This document shows positions 20,755-27,457 of a stretch of 29,911 nucleotides of DNA, one piece after another (within the stretch, counting starts at the first letter, position 1; each line of letters starts with the position of its first letter). The stretch comes from a virus: the IMG/VR virus record IMGVR_UViG_3300032954_000058, positions 1 to 29,911 of that record. One strand, given 5' to 3'. The translations under genes and the position numbers were made by a program. Below the pieces are notes generated by a model. That model made no database searches, was not told the DNA's origin, and saw only the letters and a list, made by a program, of their open reading frames with translations.

Positions 20755-20813
20755 CTTTAGCGAAGCTGCTAAAGCCTAATCTTAGGGGAAAGATTCAGTT
20801 CTTTCCCCTTTTT
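20755..20813 (+). terminator. Intrinsic terminator preceded by a second hairpin
   Basis: GGGGAAAGA (20785-20793) / TCTTTCCCC (20800-20808), a perfect 9-bp stem with loop TTCAGT, runs into TTTTT (20809-20813). Just upstream is another perfect hairpin CTTTAGC-GAAGCT-GCTAAAG (20755-20774). Together they separate the SSB operon from the HTH/IS110-like/array region. Confidence 0.85.
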
Positions 20814-20829
20814 ATATAGGAGAGAAGTA

Positions 20830-21147
20830 ATGACTGTTTCTGACAAATATCAATACATTTCTTCTCTTCCTTGGAAAGAAAGAGTAAAAGAGTACGAGAA
20901 AATCCACCAAGAGTTCAAAGCAAAGGACTCTTCCTGGGCGGTTGTGGATACGGCACGAGAAATTGGACTAAGCAGTTTTTACTTAGGAAAAATCCTCTAT
21001 ATTGCCAACAATCTAACAAAGCCTGAACTACAGACTGCCAAAAATATAAATCACGCCTGGGTAAAACTTGAAAAAATGCGAAAAGTTGTCGCAGAAAAGA
21101 TGAACAAAAAGATCAAAACGATTACCGAAACCCTCTTAGACAATTAG
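20830..21147 (+). CDS. HTH protein, ParB/KorB-like (105 aa)
   Basis: A small basic protein. Residues about 36-62 read WAVVDTAREIGLSSFYLGKILYIANNL, a helix-turn-helix as in the KorB/ParB DNA-binding domain (D-T-A-x-E-I-G-x-S at helix one/turn). The C-terminus is Lys-rich (EKMRKVVAEKMNKKIKTI). It has its own Shine-Dalgarno (TAGGAGAGAAGTA) and lies right after a terminator, so it starts a new unit with the IS110-like gene 10 bp on. It is a candidate to bind the repeat array beyond that gene, which is an inference from position only. Confidence 0.6.
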   Translation: MTVSDKYQYISSLPWKERVKEYEKIHQEFKAKDSSWAVVDTAREIGLSSFYLGKILYIANNLTKPELQTAKNINHAWVKLEKMRKVVAEKMNKKIKTITETLLDN

Positions 21148-21157
21148 GAAAATCTCA

Positions 21158-21985
21158 ATGACTTCCGACACACTTGACCTGAATCCGATTCAGAAGCTGA
21201 ACAAAGACCTCAAAACTGCATCGGTGATGCTTTCCGACCATGAAGCAAGATTTTTGGTCGATGCCTACTATATTATGCAGGAAGATCGCAAGCGCAGCTA
21301 TAATCAGGAGCGCAGTCTTTCAACGGCTGGCGAACCGAATCAGGTAATCTCTTGGCTGGCTGCACAGAGTGCAGACCTGGAGAAGCAAATTCAAAAAGCC
21401 CTGGATACTTATACCAAGAATCATGTTATGGGTTCTTGGCTGAGGGAGATTTCTGGTATCGGGCCGGTTATTGCTGCTGGACTGTTGGCCCATATTGACA
21501 TTACAAAAGCGCCGACTGCAGGGCATATTTGGTCCTATGCCGGTATTGCAGGCACAAATCAGAAGAAGTGGGAAAAGGGTCAAAAGCGACCCTTTAACGC
21601 AGGGCTCAAAGTTTTGTGCTGGAAGGCCGGGCAGAGTTTTATGAAACTCTCGAACAATGACAAGTGCTTTTACGGCAAGGTTTACCGCGCCCGCAAAGAA
21701 TTGGAAGTTGCAAGAAATGAAGCCGGAGCCTTTGCGGAGCAGGCCGCCGAACGACTTTTGAAAGTCGGCAAAACTACCGAAGCCTATAAGTATTATTCTG
21801 TGGGCAAACTTCCGCCTGCACACATTGATGCCAGGGCAAGAAGGTATGCCGTGAAGCTGTTTCTTTCGCATTTTCATGGTGAATGGTATTTGCGGCATTA
21901 TGGCAAGCCTGCGCCGCTGCCGTACCCGATTGCGTTTCTGGACCATGCCCACTTCATTCCTGCACCTGGCAAACCCGTAACCTAA
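21158..21985 (+). CDS. IS110/IS116-type transposase C-terminal domain protein (275 aa)
   Basis: A 275-aa protein. An N-terminal helical region (1-92) is followed by a helix-hairpin-helix, LREISGIGPVIAAGLLAHID (95-114), then HIWSYAGIAG and KRPFNAGLKVLCWKAGQSF, the layout of the Transposase_20 domain of IS110/IS116/IS902 elements. The usual N-terminal DEDD (RuvC-like) domain is absent, and the serine expected after the YAG strand is not visible (TNQKKWEKG stands there). The C-terminus, ARARRYAVKLFLSHFHGEW then FIPAP, is shared with stand-alone phage proteins of this kind. Probably a domesticated nucleic-acid-binding protein rather than an active transposase. The repeat array begins 17 bp after its stop. 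Confidence 0.75.
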   Translation: MTSDTLDLNPIQKLNKDLKTASVMLSDHEARFLVDAYYIMQEDRKRSYNQERSLSTAGEPNQVISWLAAQSADLEKQIQKALDTYTKNHVMGSWLREISGIGPVIAAGLLAHIDITKAPTAGHIWSYAGIAGTNQKKWEKGQKRPFNAGLKVLCWKAGQSFMKLSNNDKCFYGKVYRARKELEVARNEAGAFAEQAAERLLKVGKTTEAYKYYSVGKLPPAHIDARARRYAVKLFLSHFHGEWYLRHYGKPAPLPYPIAFLDHAHFIPAPGKPVT

Positions 21986-22002
21986 TCTAAAGCTTTAAGC
22001 CA

Positions 22003-24313
22003 AAAGGCAAAATAGTACCACTACTTTGCGAGCGAGCCAAAATCACCGATAGAATCAACCTCTCTAAACGAATCAAATAGGGTGAAAGTACCAAATTCTA
22101 TGAATGAATCAAAACCTCCAAAAGTATCGTGCCACATGACTGAACCTAGAAATGCGATAGTATCTTGCAACGAGAGTGAGCCAAAACATGAGATAGCATC
22201 AGACATCCGGAGCGAGCCATATACACCGAAAGTACCAAACGTCAAGAGTGAGCCATATACAAGAGATAGAACCATGTATTGCGGGCGAACCAGAGTAACA
22301 GACAGAATCAGTGTAAGAGAGTGAACCAAATTTGAAGACAGCACCAGACCATTAGAGTGAACCAAACTTCCAGACAGAATCTTATCATAAGAGTGAATCA
22401 CAGGACTAAACAGCATCAGACAGAAAGAATGAATCATATTCTGCGACAGGATCATACCCTTAGACTGAATCAGAACTAGAAATAGAACCAATTCTTCAGA
22501 ATGAGTCTTGCTGGTGGAAAGTATCATATCTGCTAAACGAATCTAATCCAGCGACAGTACCAGTTCCCACGAATGAATCAAACAATCAGACAGTACCAGA
22601 CCCTCAGAATGAATCAAAAGATAAGACAGAATCATGTTGCGAGAATGAATCAAATGTTCGGACAGTATCACATTCCGAGAATGAATCAGAAGTTCAGACA
22701 GTACCTATACACACGAATGAATCATAGGATAAGACAGTGCCAAAAGCTTAGAATGAGTCAGCCTGAAGGATAGTATCCGACCGATAGAACGAATTAAAGC
22801 ACGAATCAAACCACGAAACAGTGCCAGAAATCGCGAATGAACCAGAACATGCGAAAGAATCTATAGAATTGAGTGAATCGAAACAAAAGATAGTATCACT
22901 GGTCATGAATGAGCCAAACTAAGAGATAGAATCAGGTGCTCAGGTCGAATCAAAACTTATGATAGTACCATCCCCGGTGAATGAACCAAAATTAAAGATA
23001 GAATCAAGGCTTGATGAGTGAACCACATGAAAAGACAGAATCACACCACCCATATAAGCCACTTAACAAGACAGAATCACATCGTTAGTGCGAGCCATTT
23101 AGCAAGATAGTATCACGCCACGAGTGCGAACCATATTTGCGGACAGAATCACTTCCTCCGTGTGAGCCATGTTTGACGAAAGAATCGTTTCTTCTGTGCG
23201 AGTCAGACAAGATAATAGAATCATTACGTCAGAACGAACCAACCGAAAGGATAGAATCACATTGCTCAAGTGAGTCAAACATGAAGATAGAATCTCTAGA
23301 TTAGAACGAGTCATAGAGAAAGATAGAATCAAGACATATGATCGAATCAACCTTCCAGACAGTATCAAGGCATATGAATGAATCAGACCACGAGATAGAA
23401 CCACTCCATATGACTGAATCTAGCCTTTGGACAGAACCAAATTTCAAGAATGAGTCAAATGATTTGACAGAATCATTGATAAGGAACGAATCAAGCCTCT
23501 AGATAGAACCAAATTCAGCAAATGAGCCAAACCAAAAGACAGCATCAGCGCACACGAGCGAATCAAATCCTTTAAATGAGCCAGACCAAAAAACAGTACC
23601 AATCACTCTGGGCGAGTCAAGCCACCCGATAGAATCTTTCCTAATGGACGAATCAAGCTTTAAGAAAGTACCACGTCTCTTGAATGAGTCAAGTCAAATG
23701 ACAGAACCAAGTTTAAAGAACGAACCATAAAGTGTGACAGAACCGTGTCATATAAGTGAATCAGGTAAAGCGATAGGACCACGGTATCCAAATGAATCAG
23801 ATCAATGGATAGTATCATCCGCTCAGAATGAATCAGGTCAAGAAACAGTACCATAGCTACCGAATGAATCAGATCTACTGAAAGTACCACCCAATCAGAA
23901 TGAATCAACTCAGAGGACAGAACCAATATTAGCAAATGAATCAAACGTTATGACAGTACCAGTAGAAGTGAATGAATCAATTTGAAGGATAGAACCATGA
24001 AACCTGACTGAATCAATATAAGAGACAGAACCAAATCTCCTGACTGAATCAGTTAAAAGGACAGTACCAAAACCTCCGACTGAATCGCAATGAATCAGTG
24101 CAAAGGATAGAATCATATCATCCGACTGAGCCCAAATGACAAATAGCATCAATTGGTTAGTGCGAATCAGATACTGCGACAGAATCATAAGAAATGAATG
24201 AATCAGAGCCACAGACAGAATCATGTGGAGTAAATGAACCAGAAGACAAGATAGAACCATCATCCGCGAGTGAGCCAAGGATTGCAAGAGTACCAACATC
24301 CCAAGAGCCTGAA
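22003..24313 (+). repeat. About 128 alternating 18-bp units (36-bp period), 8 variable + 10 conserved bases
   Basis: A head-to-tail, single-orientation array fills the whole gap between two genes. Each unit is 8 variable bases plus a conserved 10-mer. Type A core is GARYGARYCA (e.g. GAATGAATCA, 22571-22580); type B core is GAYAGWAYCA (e.g. GACAGTACCA, 22589-22598). A and B alternate from 22003 to the end. Exceptions found by hand: AA neighbours at 22779-22808 (second unit cut to 12 bases), 23548-23583, and 24070-24097 (second cut to 10); 19-base units at 22021, 22256 and 23007. Position 9 of the core is C in nearly every unit. Octamers are almost all different. No gene is supported: stops break all frames and the 19-mers shift phase. 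Confidence 0.95.
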
Positions 24314-24330
24314 TCTGAAAGCAAGACTAA

Positions 24331-25461
24331 ATGAAAATTCTATTCGTTGGTGAAGCATACGGCGTTTCAGAAGACATGTTTAAATCCCCATTCGTCGGCG
24401 CTGCCGGGCGCGAACTGGCGAATATGCTTTCAGATGCAGAAATTGTATCAAAACCCTACAAACCGTTTATGACTGAACTCGATATGATTAGATTTTGGAA
24501 AAATGCTGCGCAAGAGAATCAGATTCAGTTGACAAATGTGTTCTCTGAGCAGCCGCCCGACAATAATGTCGAGTTCTTTTTTGACGCCCGCAGCGCAGAT
24601 GTATGTAAGGAGATTCTGCCGCTAAAGCCAGGAAAGTACCTAAAGAAAAACTATGAATATTATTACAAAGCTTTGCATGATTTGATCTTACAGTCAAAAC
24701 CGAATCTAGTAGTCGCTCTCGGAGTTACTGCCGGGTGGGCTTTGACTGAAAGAGGAAATATATCTGAAATCCGAGGTACAGTTTTTTGGTCAGAAAAATT
24801 GAAGGCCAAAATCCTTTGCACCTGGCATCCTGCTGCTGTATTAAGGCAGTGGTCACTTCGCTCGATTACAATTGCAGACTTTATCAAGGCCCGGAGAGAG
24901 TGTGAGTTTCCTGAAATCCGAAAAATTACCCGCCGGATTTTGGTCGATCCGACACTGCAAGAAATCGAAGAATGGCTTGAAGTCCCTGCCACTGCCTACG
25001 CAGTAGATATTGAAACAGGTTATGCACTTTTCTCAAAGACAGAAATTGCTCGTCTCGCAAAGCAGGCGCCAGATATGCTGCGGCTTTTGGCAGGCCAAAT
25101 TTCGATGGTCGGCTTCGCTCGTAGTGCAACAGAGGCAATGGTTATACCGTTTATGGCGCGAAATGCGCCCGGAATGAACTATTGGCCGCACGTGCAAGAT
25201 GAAATCAGAGCGATGAAGCTACTGCAAAAGGGCTTGGCCTCGCCAATACCTAAGATTTTCCAGAATGGCCTTTTCGACATGAATCGACTTCTGTGTGCAG
25301 GACTTAGAACATATTGCGCCCGTGAGGATACGATGCTCAAGCATCATAGTTTGTTCCCCGAACTGCAAAAAGGTCTCGGGTTTTTGGGCAGTCTTTATAC
25401 TGATGAAACATCTTGGAAAGGAATGTTGAAGGAAGGCGAAAGCTTGAAGAAAGACAACTGA
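24331..25461 (+). CDS. Uracil-DNA glycosylase-like + 3'-5' exonuclease (first half of split DNA polymerase)
   Basis: Residues 1 to about 190 form a UDG-superfamily domain: VGEAYG at 6-11 (motif A), the strand VVALGVTAG, and TWHPAAVLRQ (motif B with HPA). It is followed by an exonuclease domain with ExoI YAVDIETG (D226, E228) and ExoII FQNGLFDMNRL (D316), then HSLFPELQKGLGFLGSLYTD leading toward ExoIII. The protein stops shortly after, at ...SLKKDN. The missing ExoIII (YNAMD) is at the start of the polymerase gene at 27458. UDG fused to a family A polymerase exonuclease occurs in phages; the split here is unusual. The start follows the repeat array by 17 bp with no strong Shine-Dalgarno. Confidence 0.8.
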   Translation: MKILFVGEAYGVSEDMFKSPFVGAAGRELANMLSDAEIVSKPYKPFMTELDMIRFWKNAAQENQIQLTNVFSEQPPDNNVEFFFDARSADVCKEILPLKPGKYLKKNYEYYYKALHDLILQSKPNLVVALGVTAGWALTERGNISEIRGTVFWSEKLKAKILCTWHPAAVLRQWSLRSITIADFIKARRECEFPEIRKITRRILVDPTLQEIEEWLEVPATAYAVDIETGYALFSKTEIARLAKQAPDMLRLLAGQISMVGFARSATEAMVIPFMARNAPGMNYWPHVQDEIRAMKLLQKGLASPIPKIFQNGLFDMNRLLCAGLRTYCAREDTMLKHHSLFPELQKGLGFLGSLYTDETSWKGMLKEGESLKKDN

Positions 25462-25471
25462 AAGAAAAACC

Positions 25472-25579
25472 ATGTTCACAGAATTTATGAGCCAGTACGG
25501 AGATTTGGTAGATATCTTCTTCTTTGTAGGTTTTTACCTGGTCTTTGTTTTTTGGCTATACTATTTACGAAAACACTGA
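25472..25579 (+). CDS. Small single-pass membrane protein (35 aa)
   Basis: ATG 25472 to TGA 25577-25579. After a short polar start (MFTEFMSQYGDLVD) comes a hydrophobic segment IFFFVGFYLVFVFWLYYL, then RKH. A single membrane helix with a basic C-terminal end inside the cell is likely. It lies 10 bp after the previous stop, with GAAAGAAAAACC as a weak Shine-Dalgarno. Not recognised. Confidence 0.5.
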   Translation: MFTEFMSQYGDLVDIFFFVGFYLVFVFWLYYLRKH

Positions 25580-25587
25580 GGAAAATT

Positions 25588-25641
25588 ATGGAAAGAACAC
25601 AAAAACAAAGTCTTCCGCCTACGCCGCAAGCACATTTTTGA
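25588..25641 (+). CDS. Possible micro-peptide (17 aa)
   Basis: A 17-codon ORF with a good Shine-Dalgarno (TGAGGAAAATT) before ATG 25588: a Lys/Gln start and a PPTPQAHF end. It is well placed between two small genes with similar leaders. It is too short to judge by sequence, so the call rests on spacing alone. Confidence 0.3.
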   Translation: MERTQKQSLPPTPQAHF

Positions 25642-25651
25642 AGGAAAAACT

Positions 25652-25822
25652 ATGTCTTATCGTTGGACGAGAGTGCAGCAACCACGCTGGAGCAACAATG
25701 GAAAGAAGTCGAAACTTATCGGTTTCGGGCGAGATTTTCTCGTCGATGAAGGAAAATACACCAAACCCTGCCAGGGCCACCGCGAAATGGCGCGCCGGAT
25801 GAGGCAAAGGAACAAGCAATGA
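25652..25822 (+). CDS. Hypothetical small basic phage protein (56 aa)
   Basis: ATG 25652 to TGA 25820-25822, with GAAGGAAAAACT as a Shine-Dalgarno and an ATGA overlap with the next gene. The product is very basic: MSYRWTRVQQPRWSNNGKKS, then GFGRDFLVDEGKYTKPC and a tail REMARRMRQRNKQ. It is too short for a clear family. Consistent leader and overlap support it as real. Confidence 0.55.
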   Translation: MSYRWTRVQQPRWSNNGKKSKLIGFGRDFLVDEGKYTKPCQGHREMARRMRQRNKQ

Positions 25823-26136
25823 AAGACGTTTTTATGCAGTGCCTGATTGGCATGGATGTCTTTAATATCTGCCGCGAAGTGAATAGAGGCTTAATGCCTG
25901 AGAAGGCAATTAAGTTTGAGTTTGAGAATCCTCTGAAATCTCCGAATGATAAGCTGGGCGAGCCAAAAATAAACACTATGTTTTTCAGTGTTAATCTGCC
26001 TGTGGCAAAGCTCTTAGCGGTGCGGATGACACAGATTGTGCTTGATTTGCAAGCTGAGGAAGAAAAACTTATTGCCGCAGGCTTTTTGAAGCCATATTCT
26101 GGCGATCAGGATGAAGTCTCAGAAACGTCACCGTAA
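25819..26136 (+). CDS. Hypothetical phage protein (105 aa)
   Basis: A 105-aa protein starting at an ATGA overlap. It contains an amphipathic segment FNICREVNRGLMPEKAIKFEF, a beta strand (NTMFFSVNLPVAKLLAV) and a helix (QIVLDLQAEEEKLIAAGFL). Not recognised. Confidence 0.55.
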   Translation: MKDVFMQCLIGMDVFNICREVNRGLMPEKAIKFEFENPLKSPNDKLGEPKINTMFFSVNLPVAKLLAVRMTQIVLDLQAEEEKLIAAGFLKPYSGDQDEVSETSP

Positions 26137-26181
26137 CCATTTTTCTCCCTGTGTCTGTGTGAATCTGAATCTGGAGTCAAA

Positions 26182-26436
26182 ATGTTCTATCTTTCAAGTA
26201 CAAATGCAAGTGTAATCTTTGTCGAACAAGAGGCAAAGAACGTAAAACCTATTGCCTTGGTTAGTCTCTCTTTTCAGGACTTCGATATTGATGCCGACAA
26301 TTCTTCCGGTGAATTGAAGAAAATCGAATTCGCCGCCGATGAGGATAATGTTGAGGTTCTGGCCAATTTCTTTAGTTCTCTGCTGGAAGAAGTAATCAAA
26401 CGCAGAAATCCAACACTTCTTTTGCCGGAGGATTGA
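26182..26436 (+). CDS. Hypothetical phage protein (84 aa)
   Basis: Not recognised. An acidic 84-aa protein with alternating strands (MFYLSSTNASVIFVEQE, KPIALVSLSFQDFDID) and a helix at the end (VEVLANFFSSLLEEVIKR). Leader TCTGGAGTCAAA gives a GGAG Shine-Dalgarno. The next protein (26440) has the same outline of strands and a late helix, so the two may be very distant relatives. Confidence 0.55.
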   Translation: MFYLSSTNASVIFVEQEAKNVKPIALVSLSFQDFDIDADNSSGELKKIEFAADEDNVEVLANFFSSLLEEVIKRRNPTLLLPED

Positions 26437-26439
26437 TTC

Positions 26440-26733
26440 GTGTATACACTGAAAGTTATTTATGCCCATCCAATGATTGGATTCAAGGGCGATAACAGTC
26501 CTGAACCGGCACAAATCGTTACAATGGAATTGTGTGATAAACTCTCCGATACCGAAGGCAATAGATTAATTACTGATCTTGAGCCGATACGGCTGATTTT
26601 TACTTTGAGGGAAATCGACACAACTCTGGACTTTCTCCAGGCCGCGAAGATCGAACTAATTCGACTCGAAGAGAAAATCAAAGCCTCTGGACTTGACGTT
26701 TCAGATTTACACAACTATTCAATAAAGGATTAA
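26440..26733 (+). CDS. Hypothetical phage protein, GTG start (97 aa)
   Basis: GTG 26440, 3 bp after the previous stop, with GCCGGAGGATT as an AGGA-type Shine-Dalgarno. A 97-aa protein: a beta N-terminus (YTLKVIYAHPMIG) and a helical C-terminal half (EIDTTLDFLQAAKIELIRLEEKI). Not recognised. Confidence 0.55.
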   Translation: MYTLKVIYAHPMIGFKGDNSPEPAQIVTMELCDKLSDTEGNRLITDLEPIRLIFTLREIDTTLDFLQAAKIELIRLEEKIKASGLDVSDLHNYSIKD

Positions 26734-26736
26734 ATC

Positions 26737-27183
26737 ATGCGCGAAATTAAAACTCATCTTTCCCGTGAATCTGCAAACAACTATATGAATGCTTTGCAGA
26801 AGTATAAAGAAGAACTGTTTACCGTCGTTGGAGAAGGCATTGACACCTGTTGCGATCTATCGCACAACAACTCTAACTCACGGGGCTGGTGGCACAAAGA
26901 TGGCCAGCCATTGGAGCGGAATATAGGCGAATTGATTTGCCTTATGCACTCGGAACTTAGCGAAGCTATGGAAGGGGCCAGAAAAGACCTTGTTTCAGAC
27001 CATATCCCTGGATTTTCCATGCTGGAAGAGGAATTGGCCGATACTTTGGTCCGAATCTTCGATCTCGCCGGGGCCTTAAAGCTGAATTTGTCTGGTGCAT
27101 TTAAGGCCAAGACGCTGTATAATATGGTCCGCGAAGATCATTCTGACGCTTCAAGAGCCGCAGACGGCGGCAAAAAATTCTAG
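26737..27183 (+). CDS. MazG-like nucleotide pyrophosphohydrolase (148 aa)
   Basis: The pattern is that of phage MazG-like proteins: RGWWHKDGQPLERNIGELIC, then LMHSELSEAMEGARKDL (the E-x-x-E helix), then LEEELADTLVRIFDLAGAL (E-E-L-A-D), which together give the EXXE and EXXD metal-binding pairs. It ends with KTLYNMVREDHSDASR and GGKKF, typical of the single-domain phage group. These hydrolyse (d)NTPs to (d)NMPs plus PPi or lower ppGpp, and would adjust nucleotide pools for replication. Located between the two halves of the DNA polymerase. Confidence 0.8.
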   Translation: MREIKTHLSRESANNYMNALQKYKEELFTVVGEGIDTCCDLSHNNSNSRGWWHKDGQPLERNIGELICLMHSELSEAMEGARKDLVSDHIPGFSMLEEELADTLVRIFDLAGALKLNLSGAFKAKTLYNMVREDHSDASRAADGGKKF

Positions 27184-27193
27184 GAGAAAATCT

Positions 27194-27433
27194 GTGTTTA
27201 AAGTTTCGGTTGGTGGTGGGAAATATACCGTAATTGTACCAGAAACTCCTGCCGATTATGAGGAAGGAATCCATCTTTCAGCACTGAGATACGGTGAATC
27301 ATGGAGAGATATGACAGGCGACAATTTGGTTCAGTGTCTGGCCGCAGAACTACATGAAGCCAGACAAGAATTGGCAAAGCTGAATCAACCCCGTGAACCT
27401 GTTACCCCAATTCCGGGTTCTGGAACTTACTAA
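27194..27433 (+). CDS. Hypothetical phage protein, GTG start (79 aa)
   Basis: GTG 27194 is preceded by TAGGAGAAAATCT, a strong AGGAG Shine-Dalgarno, so this start is better than the upstream ATG at 27095 inside the MazG-like gene. A 79-aa protein: FKVSVGGGKYTVIVPETPAD, then an ESWRDMTGDNLVQCLAAELHEAR helix and a Pro-rich tail. Not recognised. Confidence 0.55.
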   Translation: MFKVSVGGGKYTVIVPETPADYEEGIHLSALRYGESWRDMTGDNLVQCLAAELHEARQELAKLNQPREPVTPIPGSGTY

Positions 27434-27457
27434 CTTTAAGCGCGTTCGGAGTATCAA

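Noticed and set aside
22082-22773. Plus-strand short ORFs in the array (xNES/xTVP repeats)
   Set aside because: Same reason: variable octamers contain stops throughout, there is no ribosome-binding site, and no frame is kept.
22021-24299. Minus-strand repetitive protein with an 'ILSxxLIHS' hexapeptide-like pattern
   Set aside because: The 18-bp unit equals six codons, so repeats read as peptides in any frame. Stops interrupt every frame, the open stretches fall in three different phases, and in the A core the variable base falls at codon position 2 in that frame, which is not coding-like.
22003-24313. CRISPR array
   Set aside because: Repeats are only 10 bases, of two alternating kinds, degenerate, and spacers are 8 bases. 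No cas genes apart from a Cas4-like phage nuclease 4 kb away.
22003-24313. A units as anti-sense to the tRNA T-arm (GGTTCG)
   Set aside because: Some A cores (CGAACCA) complement GGTTCG, but most have T or G at these places, and the B cores do not fit, so the match is probably chance.
25462-27457. Group I/II intron interrupting the polymerase gene
   Set aside because: The region holds several small genes with their own Shine-Dalgarno sequences, and I see no intron-like catalytic core, although I cannot run a covariance search.
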